From: Typha latifolia
Lineage: Eukaryota > Streptophyta > Magnoliopsida > Poales > Typhaceae
Direction of reading: 5' to 3'
Assembly: GCA_019914945.1 (NCBI GenBank)
Contig: CM034102.1
Coordinates: 15,985,501-16,049,500, forward strand
Length of the DNA: 64,000 nt
The notes beneath the pieces are model-generated. The model made no database searches. It saw only the letters and a list, made by a program, of their open reading frames with translations, and had not been told where the DNA came from. Both the position numbers and the translations under genes were made by a program. This document shows positions 1 through 13,589 of the stretch, one piece after another. Position 1 is the first letter of the stretch. The number at the start of each line of letters is the position of its first letter.

Positions 1-602
1 CAATTTTGTTTCTTCTCCTGCAATTCTGTAGGATTTGATGATTTGTGATAAATTTATCTCGGATTCTTCGAATTAGGGGTCTGATGTTGGGTTCTTTCAT
101 AATGGTAGCTGTTGTGTGAATTGGGTTATGGATCAAATCTTTAATATATCAATCTCTAAGGCCTGGACTTCGAAGCTTTCTCATTTGAACGGATAGGAAT
201 TTCTAATAATTTCTGAAGACTCTTGCTTTGGAATTTTTAGCCTTTGAGTAGGCTAGAAACCTACAGTGCTGGACTCTTGGAATTTCGAGGTCAATAGATA
301 AACAAGTAACTGAAAATTTGTTTCAGTTTCTGAGCACTGCGAGTACAACTAAAAAAGTTCCCTCGCAGTTGCAGACGCATGGGTTTAAAGTTTTCAAGGT
401 GGCCAAGTATTTCTAGTTGCAGTGGTATTATCTGCAAAATCATTTTGACCAGATTGTGTACTGACCTATTTGGCCATTACAAAGTAGTAAATTGTAAAGA
501 ATTGCAAATTATCAAACAATAGCAGTTAGTCGATTGACATTGCTTTGTTGAGTTTGAACTTTTGAACTTCATCTTTTCTTTTTTCCTTCTTACTGGTTCC
601 AG
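1..602 (+). other. Intron of the UBP gene, truncated by the window edge
   Basis: No coding exon is recognisable here. A polypyrimidine stretch ends in AG at 601-602, and the next base starts coding in mid MYND finger. The first half of that finger must therefore be in an exon to the left of the window. Confidence 0.6.
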
Positions 603-3600
603 CTCTGGGAAATGTCAAATAATTCATTGGAGACAAGGCCACAAGGATGAATGCCGTCCTCCATCTGTTGACGATAAAGATGACGACCCTGTAAATTGTT
701 CTGAATCTATGAAAATACAAATTGAACAATCTGGTTTGTCTGACAATAATTTGGTGTTTGAAGAACAGCAACATGCCAAAACAGTTGAGATATTTTCTAA
801 TAGACCTGAATCATCTGAGTCCGGCCACCCAGTAGGTTTTCCTAGTCGAGGTGATGACCTTGAAGAAAAGCCTACTGTGGATCTATCTGTAGCTGGAAAA
901 ACTAATTATACCTTCTCTGTCTTATCAACACCTAGCTCCATTTCAAATTCTAGCACTATGAAAACCTCTGGTCATGATACCGCTGGCGAGGAGCCAATTC
1001 CGTTTCATAATGCTGGATCAGGAGAATCTCTTTCTCATGGTTCCTCTAACGGAACCAGAACAGCTGTTAATAGTGGAGATGCAAGTCTTGCTAAACGCTC
1101 AACTCCTGATTCTGCTACTGCAAACTCTCCTGAAAATGATATTCCTTGCTCAGACAACTCAGAAGAAGAAGTAACTAGTAAAGATGAAGCTGGTGAATAC
1201 CAGCCAAGCAGTCCTTTCAACTTAATCAGGGCTCAGTCTGATTATTCAAGTAGGAAGTGCTATGAAAATGATAATAAATCTCAGGGAGCTAACCTTGGTA
1301 GAAGTTCTTCTCTTGGTGCTAAGAATGATGAGTCCCCTGGCTTCCATATATATCAAGAGGGTAAGCCTGTTGAATTTGATGCAGAATTTCCAACACAGTT
1401 GTCTAACAAGTTTGTTGGTAACTACATTTCAGTTTGTGGAAGTTCTAGAACAAGTAAATCTACTTGTGGTTCTTCTTCATTTGAAGATACAGGTCAATTC
1501 AACAACAAGGAGACACAAGCTGTGAATATTGTTGAGTCTAGTAACTTAAGGTCCTCAGCATCTGTGTCTTCAATTAATGAATCAGTTTCTAGTGGAGGTG
1601 GTCATTCTAGTGCACGTGATAGATCCAAGAAGGTTAGTGATGCTCCTAAAGTTTTTATTAGAACATCAGGGAATGCAGCGGCAATGGCGAATGGCCTGAC
1701 ATCTGCCAGGAGATTTATTAAGCAGTATACTTCCCCAAAAATTCTGAGGCATTATCCATCAGAAATGGTAAGTAATATAAATGAGGGAAATGCTGCACCC
1801 GAAATATACTTGCCTGCAGTGACAATATGCAAAAACACATGTTTATATACGTACATAATATTTGTCTACTTATAGTTTGCTGTTATTAAATTTTCTTGAT
1901 TTGACAGAGTCTTTTTCCATATGATCTCTTCACCAAGCTCTACAATTATGATAAGGTGGAATTGCGTCCCTGTGGTCTTACTAACTGTGGCAACAGGTAA
2001 TCAGAATTATGATTCTTTATATGGAATATTTAACAGCGATGATGCTTGTGCTCAAATTTAATATATTTATTCTTGATACTCCTATGACCTTTATTCTACC
2101 TAGCTCGAGTTTCTAGAAAATGGAATATTTGATCTTATAATCTTGTTGGTGATGTTCAGTTGCAAACTTTCATTAATCCTTTTTTCAGTTCCAAAGTGGA
2201 GGGGAATATTTCTTATTTGTTGAGTAGGAAATATAATGCTATGTTTTCCTCTTCTCTTCCAACATGATATTGCATTATTCTGGTGGTTAAGTAATTGAAG
2301 TTTGCATGCAAAATGTTTTGAACTCAAGTGTCATCTGATGAATGATGATTTCACCTCCATTATTATTAGTTTGTTACATAGCTAAAGCTCAGAGCCCAGA
2401 CTATTTATTTGGGGTTAAACAATCTCATCCATAAGAGCTAAAGATCTGTTAATTTCCTGCAGACTCGTATTATGAAGAACTACCCAACTGCATGGTGGTG
2501 CCCTGTATTATTTCATCTATGCATTTGCTTTTAGACTGTTTTCATTTGATCAGTGACATTCTTAATCCATGATAAGGCATCTTAGTTATTTTCCTTGCAT
2601 TATATTATATACAAGTCCTTGACATTTTGATTTGGCGGATTCAGTTATACGATGTTGGTGACTTATAAAATGGCCTACCCATTTTTATATAGTTCCATCT
2701 ATTTGACTCTTTTTTTTTTCACTAATGGAGTCTTCATTTCCTGTAGCTGCTATGCAAATGCTGTGCTCCAGTGTCTGACGTTTACTCGACCACTAACAGC
2801 ATATCTCTTGGAAGGACTTCATTCTAAAACATGTAACCTTTTCCCCTTAACCTTTCTCTTTGTTTGTTTTATTCTTCTTATTTCTTGATTAAGTTTGTGA
2901 GATATTTTCTTATTCCATTTGTTCTTAGGTTCAAAAAGTGAGTGGTGCTTTACCTGTGAATTTGAAAGTCTTGTAATGAAGGCGAAACAAGGGCAATCTC
3001 CCTTATCACCCATTGGAATTCTCTCTCATCTACACAAAATTGGAAGTAGCTTGAGTCTTGGTGGTGAAGAAGATGCCCATGAATTTTTAAGGTGACTTCA
3101 GTCACTAATAACTTTTAAGGTCATTATCTGAGTTTCCTGCCATGTAATATGAAGGTCCGGAACATCAGTCTTACTTATGATGAATAATGATACTCTGATT
3201 CAAAATCAAACATGAAATAAGCATGCAATCTTAATCCATTTGTTGTGAATGGTACCTAGTAGTGAAGCAATGGAATTATGTAGCATTTGTTGCGAAATAA
3301 GTATGAACTTTAATGGCGTCCCTGAATTTTATGCATTGTGTGATTTTCTCTGACAGGTATTCCATTGAAGCAATGCAATCGATGTGCCTTAAGGAAGCTG
3401 GTCCAAATGTCTTTGGCCAATTATCTGAAGAAACAACTCTCATACAGCTTATTTTTGGGGGTTACCTGCGGTCTAAGGTAATTTTTGTAAGCATTCAGTG
3501 ATCTATTCATTGTCTTTCTAGTTATCAATACCTTCTGTGATGTTGCTAGTGAGACTCTAGTTAATTGCTTACAAATGCTTTATGTAGATAAAGTGTACAA

Positions 3601-6114
3601 AGTGTCAGGGAAAATCTGTGCAAAGTGAACGGATGATGGATCTTACTGTTGAGATACATGGAGACATCAATACCCTTGAGGAAGCACTCTCACGTTTTAC
3701 ACATACAGAAGTTTTGGATGGAGAGAACAAATATCAGTGTAACAGGTTAGATGGTTTTCTCTTCTTATATATGTTGATGCATTTTAAAATTGCTCCCATA
3801 TGATCCATGTTTTATTGTTTTTTATCAGTAGAAATTATATTCTTTCTAGCAACGAAACCATAAGTTATTAATGAACTAAAGCATTTCAATTGCTGAATAT
3901 TGACACATTTTGGTTGGTGGAAGGGGCAGAGTCTGGAGGATGGCTCATGCACATCTTTAAACATGGCTGTTTGAATTTTTTTATATACGATTTCTGTCTT
4001 TGGAAATCAAATATAGTGCTATGGAGAAATTGTTAGGGCAGATTTCCAATTGCATTGACAAAAGATAGTGTAGTTAAGGTGGAATTGATTCCTCTGAAAG
4101 ATGTTTCTTGATTTCTTCACGTAGTTGATCTTGGATAAAGAATGCATACATTTTGCAAACAGGGCATCATGAAGTAAGATTTTTTTTTTTTTCGAGCGCT
4201 TGCCTGAGGTGCTACAATTCATTTAGGTCTTTCTGGTAGCTTGAGTCAGACTGCATTGAACCACATCGGATTGAATCAGGTGATTTATCCATTGTTCAGT
4301 AACATGCTATGATTGGCCCAGTTGGTGTCACCAATAATTAGTTGAATCGATTGATTTATTCATTCAATTCACATAATTCAGAAACCTAGTAACCTGTTGT
4401 CAAGTTCTAGTAATCATGATAGTCAATGGGTTAACAGTTAATAGAATTTCTACCGGTAGGAGATAAGGTTTGTGAATGTAAACTTTGTTTCTTTTATTAC
4501 AGACATAGTAATGTTTATGTGCTTATATATGAAAAAAGCCTGAAAGAGCAGTTTGAACTTGTAAAATCACATCCTTCTCCTTACATTTTCCTTCACACTC
4601 ACCTCAGTTTTTTTTACATCAGATGTAAATCTTATGAGCGAGCTAAAAAGAAATTGACAATACTGGAGGCACCCAATGTCCTTACCATTGCATTGAAGCG
4701 ATTTCAGGTACAGTGCAAAAGCTAAAATATTCTAAAATACTTTTGATTATGTGATCTTTAGCATGCTATTCCTCCTCTTGCAGTCTGGCAAGTTCGGCAA
4801 ACTCAACAAAGCTGTTCGTTTCCCAGAGTACCTGAATCTAGCTAAGTACATGAGTGCAACCGAGGACAAATCTCCTGTTTACAGACTGTATGCTGTGGTT
4901 GTTCATCTTGATATTATGAATGCTGCCTTTTCCGGTCACTACATATGCTATGTGAAAGATATACAGGGAAAGTGGTACAAGATTGATGACAGCAAGGTAT
5001 GCTGCTTAATAAATATTGTTGCTGAACAATCTCTTAATAGTTGATAGTGTTTCATAGCACGTCATTTCTTTTGGTCATGGCATTTTTGCTCAGTATTTCT
5101 GTTGTATGTTGTTAAAGAGTGATAGTGTTCGTAAGTTAAGGGTTATCTTTATCTTGTTTCCTTAGACAATTTCCAATTATTAGCCATAACATTATCCTAC
5201 TCTTCAGCTGTGGGATTCTCCTAGTATTTTACGTTTCTTACAATTTTGTTATGTAGCTTTTATCAGACGTGGCTATTCAGATCTTGTTTTTACTGTCACC
5301 TTCTGCATGTATACAACTTTTTAGACATCTTTTTGTGTTACAAGCAGGTGAAACCTGTGGAGCTTGAGAGAGTCTTATCAGAAAATGCATACATGCTTCT
5401 TTATGCAAGGTAAATACATGAGGTGGACCAACTTTTTAACTAGTGCTTTTCTTAGTACCCAAAAATTAACATGTACATTCAATTAGGTGCTCACCTCGTG
5501 CTCCAAGTTCATTGAGGAAAGCAAACGAGCTAGTAGCAAAGAAGATAAATGACAGGAGAACAAGCTCATCGGTTTCCATGTTGTCACAAGAGGACTCATC
5601 AGTTGCGCGGCGGCAGAACCAGTTCCATCCGCATCGGATGATGGATGACCCTGCGAATTTTCGGCCATTTGATCTATTATATGAAAGATTCCGACTTAAG
5701 GCAGATTCTTCGAGCGACAGTTCTTCCCTTTTCAGCTGCTCAGATGAAGGATCATGGAGCACAGAGAGCACAAGGGACTCAACCAGCACAGATGAGTACT
5801 CTGAGTTCTTATTTGGGGAGTCGGATCGAATGAGCTGGAATAGCCCTTTAAGATTCTCCGAGGACATGGATGGTTTTGCCTACTCAGCATCAGGTTCCAA
5901 TTTATCATCAGAAGCTGTCTCCATTGCACGACAGTTTGATTCGCCCGTAATTGGCGAGAGCGCTTCTTCCCTTTTGAATTCTGACAAAAGTAAAAGACTA
6001 TTAATAGAACAATGTAGGAAGGTAGAGACTCATATGGTTAACCCAAATGAGGTGAAGACCAATGTATTATTGAGGAGACCCACAAGGGAAAGGACGGCCC
6101 AAACATTTTATTGA
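603..6114 (+). CDS. MYND-finger ubiquitin-specific protease (UBP15/16 type), 5' end off the window
   Basis: Deubiquitinating cysteine protease (USP/UBP family) that cleaves ubiquitin from proteins. Exons seen: 603-1767, 1908-1996, 2747-2832, 2929-3092, 3357-3477, 3588-3745, 4623-4707, 4784-4996, 5348-5409, 5487-6114; all have AG/GT borders and the frame stays open to TGA at 6112. The first visible exon opens with the last part of a MYND zinc finger ([17 protein letters not shown]); the earlier zinc ligands must lie upstream. A Ser-rich linker of about 350 residues follows. The Cys box is [18 protein letters not shown], with an intron just before the catalytic Cys codon. CTKC and CNRC are the paired zinc Cys. 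The His box is FSGHYICYV, followed by WYKIDDSKV. The Ser-rich C-terminal tail fills the last exon. A MYND finger plus USP domain defines the plant UBP15-19 group; I cannot tell which member this is. Positions 1-602 look like intron. Confidence 0.9.
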
Positions 6115-7261
6115 CGGGTTTGGGTTGTAGAGAAGTTAGATAGGCTTATGAATATCTTATTCAATGCAAAAAGGAGAAAAAAAAATGAAGAAAGAAACCC
6201 CCCTGTACAGTTTAGCATTTATTTTTGCATCTCAAAACTCAAAGCTTACTCGATCACCTTGGAGAGCACTGTAAGATTTAGTCCAAGCTCTAGTTGAGAT
6301 TCCCAAACAAACTCATTAAAGAACAGCTGTGCACTCACTCGAGTAGTAAGTAAAAGATGTCCCAGTAATGGGCATTGGCCCAGTGGCGGTGTCCTCCTTG
6401 GGCCGCATGCCTCACAAACCCCACTCTCCTCTTTGACTTCAAACATCTAGATTGCACAAAAAGATACCCTTTCATTTTTTTTCTTTTTGTCATGGCAGAA
6501 ACCAATGTTTATATCCATGTTCATTAAATGAGTGCCTCCAGGTGATGCAGCCCTAAGAACCCACTACTCTTTTCTCTTTAGACCTGCTAATTTACTGCTG
6601 TCATAAAGACATAAACCCAACAAACACTCCCATTTAGAGAATTTGGAATACACCAGCACAGCAGCAGAGTTGCAGAGAGGAAACCGTTTAAAAACCCAAC
6701 GGATCACATATTCACATTACTCTCTCTCTCTCCCTCTGTCTCTGCCATAATAATAATCACCTTCTGCTCTTTCTCCCTGGCTCCACCCTTTGTCCTGAGC
6801 TCAGCATCTCTGCGCACATCCTCTTTGTCCGTCCCATCCACAAACAGATAAGGAAAATTTGCATATAAAACCCTATACTTATCTAATTTCATTGTTTTAA
6901 TCCTTCATTTTCACTATTTACGTACTGTATGAACTATTTATTTTTATACAACCGTTTAAAATTCTATTTTATAGGCACCGGTCCTCACCTATTTTGGTTT
7001 TTTGTGCGAATGATAGAAAATAAGGGGATCACAACGAAATTCTGCTGAAAGACAGGGTGGCGATCTACAACAAATAAACAAACGCAGGGCTTAAAAGCGT
7101 AAAATCGTAAAAGTTAGGGAGGTAAATGAAAATTCGGTAAGAAAAAGAAAAACTAAATCAGCGGAGCCAAAGGTTGTATGAGACTTCTTTTAAGTTAAAT
7201 AGAGAGACAGAGAGAGGAAGAGGAGAAAGAAAGGTAGTCTCTCTCCCCCACCCAACCAGCC
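6115..7261. other. UBP 3' region and AGO7 upstream region
   Basis: Between the UBP stop and the AGO7 start I see no gene. A short CT tract lies at 6719-6740 and a GA-rich tract at 7200-7235, just before the AGO7 start, typical of a plant leader. A short upstream reading frame, 7178-7198, ends 63 bases before the AGO7 ATG. Confidence 0.5.
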
Positions 7262-10200
7262 ATGGAGGAATCCAAGGATGTGAAGAAGAGTAGCAGGAAG
7301 TGTAGTCGAGTGGTTTCTAGGCCTCAACCCAATGCCCTCATGGAGTTGTGCAACTCTAGGCAGCATCTCTACCAAGCCTACCCAGCTCTCCTCCCTCTCC
7401 CTTTACCTTTACCTTTGCCTCCCCCTTTGCTCCTCTACATCCCTCCTACTGCTCCTTTCCCTATGGCCAAGAACCCCAGATCGAGAACCCATGTCCACTA
7501 CTCCAAGACCATCTGGAAGCGAAAGCCGCCGCCGCCCGCCGCCTCGCCGGATGCCGGAGTTGCGGTGTTACCTCTTCCCCAAGGTGCTTACTTTATTTGC
7601 CTTTGTTCTGAATTCTTCCTTACTTGATGTTCTTGTCTCAGGCGGTTTCTTTTCTTTTCTGTGTTGTTTCGCATAATTTTCTGTTTCATTAGTGCATTCC
7701 TCTTTATTATGAAAGTTAATGATTGGAGTGGCTTGTTTGTTGTCTACTCAAATTAGAATCTTTTTCCCTCTGTGAAAAGGATGGGGAAAAGATTAGGACA
7801 AAACTGAAATCTGCACACCTGAAGCGTTGTTTGTATTAAACTTTCTCCTTCAATTAATCCAATCGTGGATGTCCTTGTAACATTGTAACTGGAAACCAGG
7901 TATTGAAGTGATACAAGAGAAGACCGAGTTATTACCTGAGAAGAAAAACTATGAGATGAATGCAGATTATTCGAGCTGCAATGGGAAAGCTTCTGCTAGT
8001 CCACAAACAATAGCTGTAGTTCGGCGACCAGATCCTGGTGGCACCGAGGGTCCTGTGATTCCTCTCCTTGCCAACCATTTTCTTGTTCAGTTTGACCCTT
8101 TGCAGAAAATTTTCCATTATGATGTCAATATATCTCCGCGCCCGTCCAAGGAAGTTGCCCGGATGATCAAAAGAAAGCTGGTGGAGGATAATTCCGATGT
8201 TCTTTCCGGTTCCTTGCCGGTTTTTGATGGCCGCAAGAATCTCTACAGTCCAATTGAATTCCAAGAGGACAAGCTTGAATTCTTTGTGAGTCTACCAATC
8301 CCGGCAACAAAATGGTTGTCTGCTGGAGCTGGTCTCAATGTCCTTGAGAAACCAAAGCCTAAGCTTTTCAGGGTGAACATTAGATTAGCCTCCAAAATAA
8401 GTGGTGAGGATTTGAATAAGTACTTAAAAGAAGAGGAGGATGGTGTTCCTCTTCCTCAACATTACCTGCATGCGTTAGATGTTGTTTTGCGTGAGAGCCC
8501 AACGGAGAGCTGCATTCCCCTAGGGCGGTCTTTTTATACAAGTTTTATGGGAGAAGCAAAGGACATCGGTGGTGGAGCTGTTGGATTGAGGGGGTTCTTC
8601 CAGAGCCTTAGACCCACCAAACAAGGCCTTTCCCTCAATGTTGATTTTTGTGTAACAGCCTTCCATGAAAGCATTGGCATCATCCCTTACTTGCAGAAGT
8701 GCTGTGATTTCTTAAAAGACCTTTCTCAGAGGAAAACCAGGGGGCTGGTGGAAGAAGAGAGAAAAGAAGTAGAGAAGGCCTTGAAGAACATTAAGGTCTT
8801 TGTCTGCCATCGTGAAACAGACCAGAGGTACCGGGTTTATAGCTTGACCGATGAAGTTACAGAGAATCTCAAGTTTAGAGACAGGAATGGGAAGGATATG
8901 ATGCTGGTGGATTACTTCCGGGATCACTACAACCATGATATACAATTCAGAAAACTTCCATGCTTGCAGATTAGCAGAAGCAAACCATGTTACCTACCAA
9001 TGGAACTGTGTATGGTGTGTGAAGGCCAAAAATTTCTTGGAAAGCTTTCTGATGAGCAGACCGCTAGGATCCTCAAGATGGGATGTCAGAAACCTGGAGA
9101 AAAGAAAGACATCATCAAGGGAGTTGTAGAAGGAGAATTTGGTCCAACAAGGTATTACATTCTTCTCAAAATTCTCTTGTGGCTGATTTTATCTTTTTTA
9201 CTTTGTTTGGAACAGTGAGAGTATTGTTGTTTATAATAATTTGCTTTGAAGTGTCAAGGATTATTCCTTAAGTGTTATAGTGTCAGTCTTCTAAATTTAG
9301 CTGCTGATGCTATAAATTGCAGTGGATCCTATGTTAATCAGTTCAACCTGCAAGTTTCAAGAGACATGACCCAACTTTCTGGAAGAGTCCTTCAGCCACC
9401 TAAACTAAAGCTCGGCGATGGTGGGCATGTGAGAGACATCACTCCTAACCGGCATGATCGACAGTGGAACTTGCTCAACAGCCATGTGGCTGAAGGCTCC
9501 AGGATCAGAAGGTGGGCTCTGATAAGCTTCGGTGGCACCCCCGAGCAGCGCTTCTGCATTCCTAAGTTCATTAACCAGCTATCCAGCAGGTGTGAGCAGC
9601 TTGGTATTGTATTGAACAAGAATACAATCATTAGCCCATTGTTTGAGCAGATTCAAATGCTTAACAACGTGACTTCTTTGGAAAGCAAGCTCAAAAAAAT
9701 CCATGAAGCTGCATCAGGGAATCTACAGCTGCTTATCTGTATAATGGAGAAACGACACCGGGGTTATGCTGATTTGAAGCGAATTGCTGACACTTGTATA
9801 GGGGTCGTGACACAGTGCTGCTTATACCCCAATCTTAGCAAACTTAGTTCACAATTCCTAGCCAATTTAGCTCTTAAAATCAATGCTAAACTTGGTGGCT
9901 GCAATGTGGCATTGTATAACACGTTGCCATTGCAAGTTCCTAGGATCTTCTCTGAGGATGAGCCTGTGATCTTCATGGGTGCTGATGTCACCCACCCACA
10001 TCCACTTGATGACTTCAGTCCATCAGTTGTTGCTGTTGTTGGCACTATAAACTGGCCTGCGGCAAATAAGTACATTTGCAGGATAAAATCGCAAACTCAC
10101 CGGCAAGAAATCATTGAAAAATTGGATGAGATGGTCAAGGAGATACTTGATGAGTTCTACCTGGAACATCACAAGCTTCCTGGTAGAATTATATTTTTCA

Positions 10201-10751
10201 GAGATGGTGTCAGCGAGACTCAATTCTACAAGGTGCTGAAGGAAGAGTTGCAGGCGATTCAAGCTGCATGCTCGAAATTTCAGGGCTACAAGCCGTCTAT
10301 CACTTTTGTTGTGGTCCAGAAGAGGCATCACACAAGGCTCTTTCGAAATGAGACTAGTGCCTATTCTGATGAGAACATACCGCCAGGAACTGTTGTGGAT
10401 ACTGTGATCACCCATCCAAGAGAATTCGACTTCTACTTATGCAGTCACTGGGGGATGAAGGGTACCAGTAGGCCAACTCATTACCATGTTCTATGGGATG
10501 ATAACCACTTCAAGTCTGATGAACTACAAAAGCTGATACACAATCTATGTTATACTTTTGTCAGATGCACCAAACCTGTTTCTCTTGTGCCCCCAGCATA
10601 CTATGCCCACCTTGCTGCCTATAGAGGTAGGCTATATCTTGAGAGATCAGACTCAACAACAAGGCCTACTCTCTATAGAGCTGCTCCTTTGCAAACTGCA
10701 CCACTACCAAAGCTCAGAGATAGTGTTAAGAAGCTTATGTTCTACTGCTGA
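7262..10751 (+). CDS. AGO7: Argonaute 7 (AGO7, ZIPPY/SHL4 type)
   Basis: Cytoplasmic slicer that binds miR390 and cleaves TAS3 RNA to start tasiR-ARF production, acting on ARF genes, leaf polarity and phase change (known for the family). Exons 7262-7583, 7900-9151 and 9323-10751 join in frame to 1000 residues, close to the 990 of the Arabidopsis protein. The N-terminus is a basic and Pro/Leu-rich tail of low complexity. The N domain follows from about residue 140, PAZ at about 350-470 (ending near CYLPMELC), and PIWI at about 600-970. PIWI catalytic residues are present: Asp746 (FMGADVTHPHP), Asp819 (FFRDGVSETQF) and His954 (YYAHLAAYRGR). It ends in LMFYC. Sequence through the whole protein, including GGGAVGLRGFFQSLR and MGCQKP, fits AGO7 rather than AGO1, AGO2 or AGO4. 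The ATG at 7262 is the first in the frame, shortly after a GA-rich leader. Confidence 0.95.
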
Positions 10752-11520
10752 CCTTAGGCAACAATGTGTAGATAAAGTTGTACGCAAATATTATCAGCTT
10801 TCACAGGAGTTGCTCGAGCATTTTAAGAGATATCTAACATGATTATTGCAACCTTATGCAAATTGTTTGCTATTTGTGTCAGTTTTTGATCAAAGATAGT
10901 TGAAGACAATGCCATCGGTTCAGGTGATTGCCTCTTCCTATCATCATACAAGAATTTTCAATGCTCGAATGCAATGTTCATGAACAAGAACATTTCCTGT
11001 GGTAAAGAAGTATATATCATACTTATCTAATAATTCTGTGGGAGCTATAACAGCTCTGATCCCTTTTTTAGCTGTTTCTTCATGTACTAAAGTGGACAGT
11101 ATAGTTGTTCTCTTTCTTGTAACAGACGCTGTAAATGAATCAATCTGATTTTGAGATGAATGAATACCGCAATGCTATCTTTTGACTTGCCAATAGTTTC
11201 CTTGTTGCCAGTATTCACAGTTGTGCAAAGAAAGTAAACTTTCCATCCAAGCTGTTCCTTTTTCACTTACTAGTATTTTGTTACTTCCTACAATATACAA
11301 AACCATTTACCCAAGAGCATTAACACGTGACCAAGTACGAAATTTCCTCTCCTTTTTCACTTGATTTTTCTGTTCTTTATGATCTCGAAGGATGAGAGAG
11401 AGCAAGAAGCACTAGTATTGAGGAAAAAGGCCAGTGACAACAACGACCCTTCATTTGAATGTAGAGTTCCTGCCGTTTTGTCCTCATTTAAAGCCTTTTC
11501 CAATCCTCTGCTAAATCTTC

Positions 11521-11524
<4 letters not shown>

Positions 11525-11563
<39 letters not shown>
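11525..11563. repeat. (TC)n microsatellite
   Basis: About 19 uninterrupted TC units, read directly. It lies in intergenic DNA downstream of AGO7. Confidence 0.97.
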
Positions 11564-11566
<3 letters not shown>

Positions 11567-12302
11567 CTAAAACTAAAAGCCTACCAACTCTATCATTTAA
11601 TGCAACTCAAACTCCTCAACTTTGTCCCACTCTCCAAAATCCAACTGTCAGCATAGAAGAAGATACTCTCTGTCTCTCACAGTCACACCATTAACTTATG
11701 CTGGAGGGAAATCTGACACAAGTTATCATTACACTCCTACTGTTCACACTTAATTCCTCACTGCCACATTGATTTAATCTAGGTTCTTTTTTTTTACCTT
11801 TCTACTCCTCTAAAGTCCCTTATTTGCGTAAAGACCCATAGAAGTAAGTTATCCAAAACACCCTATACTGATCTTTAATTATCACTCACTCGACTTTTGC
11901 GTTTTGCTTTTAATATCTCAATATATACGAGGTAAACTAACTATAGAAACAAAATAAATCTAACATTAATGAGAAATTTTAATTTTAAGACATTGAACTA
12001 TTAATGGAAGAAATTAATTAAAGTAGGCTTTATTCTAATAAGTCACAGCAGCAGTTCCTAGGGCCATGACCCACACCCCCTTGTCCTGCTATCTTTCTTA
12101 AGGAGAAGGAGACAGACCAACAGTGACAATTCAAAGGCCAAGAGGGACCCATCACTCCTCTCTTTTCATGCAACCATTCATAACTCCATTTTGTCTGTCC
12201 CCCTCCTCATCCTCTCTCTGGAGATTTATTATATCCTGTGTACCTCTTGACAAGTAATTCACATTCTCTGGGTTACTTTTGAGAAAGAGGATATATATAC
12301 GT

Positions 12303-12333
<31 letters not shown>
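12303..12333. repeat. (GA)n microsatellite
   Basis: About 12 AG units with one AT break, followed by more GA units, directly after a TATA-like sequence. Confidence 0.95.
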
Positions 12334-13589
12334 GAGAAGAGCTCGGTGGCTTTACTTTGTGCCAAGTCCTTCTTGCATAACATTAAGAGGAGTATAGAAA
12401 GTGGAAGTAAAGGTGGTGTGTAGTTGTACCATACCAACATTGGATTATAGGATGATGGCTGGTTGGCTATCTATCTATCTCCAACCATGCATGCATTTAG
12501 TTCCATGGATTCCACATGCAAGTCTTCTTCCTTCTTATGATGATGGGCCTGGATGGTACTTGGTACTTTCATGCTCACTTTATGTGAATGTGAATAACCT
12601 TTGTGTCTAGCTGTGTGCCACAAAGGGAGAACAAAGAGCTGCTAATGGTTGTAATATAATGCAAAAAGTTATACCAAATTACCATAGCTTTTGCAGTAAT
12701 ATGGTATCACTGGTACTTGTATACATTAAGATTATCTGGTTACCTATTTTTATTTTTTAAATTTAAATAAGATAGTCTGGTTATAAACCAGGGAATTGGT
12801 GAAGAGATGAGAGAAAAGAATGATTAAAATGATGTCTTTTCAAAAACAAAATAAGAATTCAAATTTATTAATAAATATCAAATAATTTGATTGGAAAGAA
12901 GAGGAGAGAGAAGAATAAGTTTAATAAATCAGTTTAGTGTTCACTAAACTATATAAAAATATACCTATAATCAGATCCAAACAAGGCTTGGTTATATAGA
13001 TATACTAAAATATTGATAACAAAAGTCATGGATTTGATTGTATTATAATTAATATTTGATGAATTTTTATTAGAGCATTACATACGTATAATCAGGAAGC
13101 CTAAAAAATGGATCATTTGCATATAATGAGAAGGCCAAATAAGTTTATTGGCTAAAGCAACTGAGGTATCCAATGGGTAGAGATATTATTAGCCTAAAAC
13201 AGTGAAAAATCTCAAGTGTGACAACTAATTAACAGCCCTAAAGCTAGTGAGTACAAAGAGTTTAGTTGCAGTCTTAATAGTTTATAATAGCCATTGGATC
13301 TACCACCTCCCTGGATATATGTACTTTGCCTTCGGATGGTGGCTTATTTTACACTGTTTAAAGTGTTTTAGAAAAAAACAAACGCAATGCGTGATTTGTA
13401 AATAGTGAAGAGTACAAGGTTTAAAGTGAAAAATTCCCTTACATAACGTCTTGCTATTAAAGCCCAGAAAAGGCCCAAAAGGAAAGCCCAAATACGCGGC
13501 CCAGCTCGTTATGACGATCTTTGTTAAGTGCTTTTAGCGGGCGCGGGTCTTCAGCGGGGCGGATCCGATTGAGGAACCAAATCCCTAGA

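Noticed and set aside
12290..12610. TATA-like stretch, GA-rich leader and a 69-codon open frame; possible small gene or microRNA precursor
   Set aside because: The frame matches no family, its first ATG is at 12452, and I found only an 8-bp stem and none of the conserved plant microRNA sequences I looked for.
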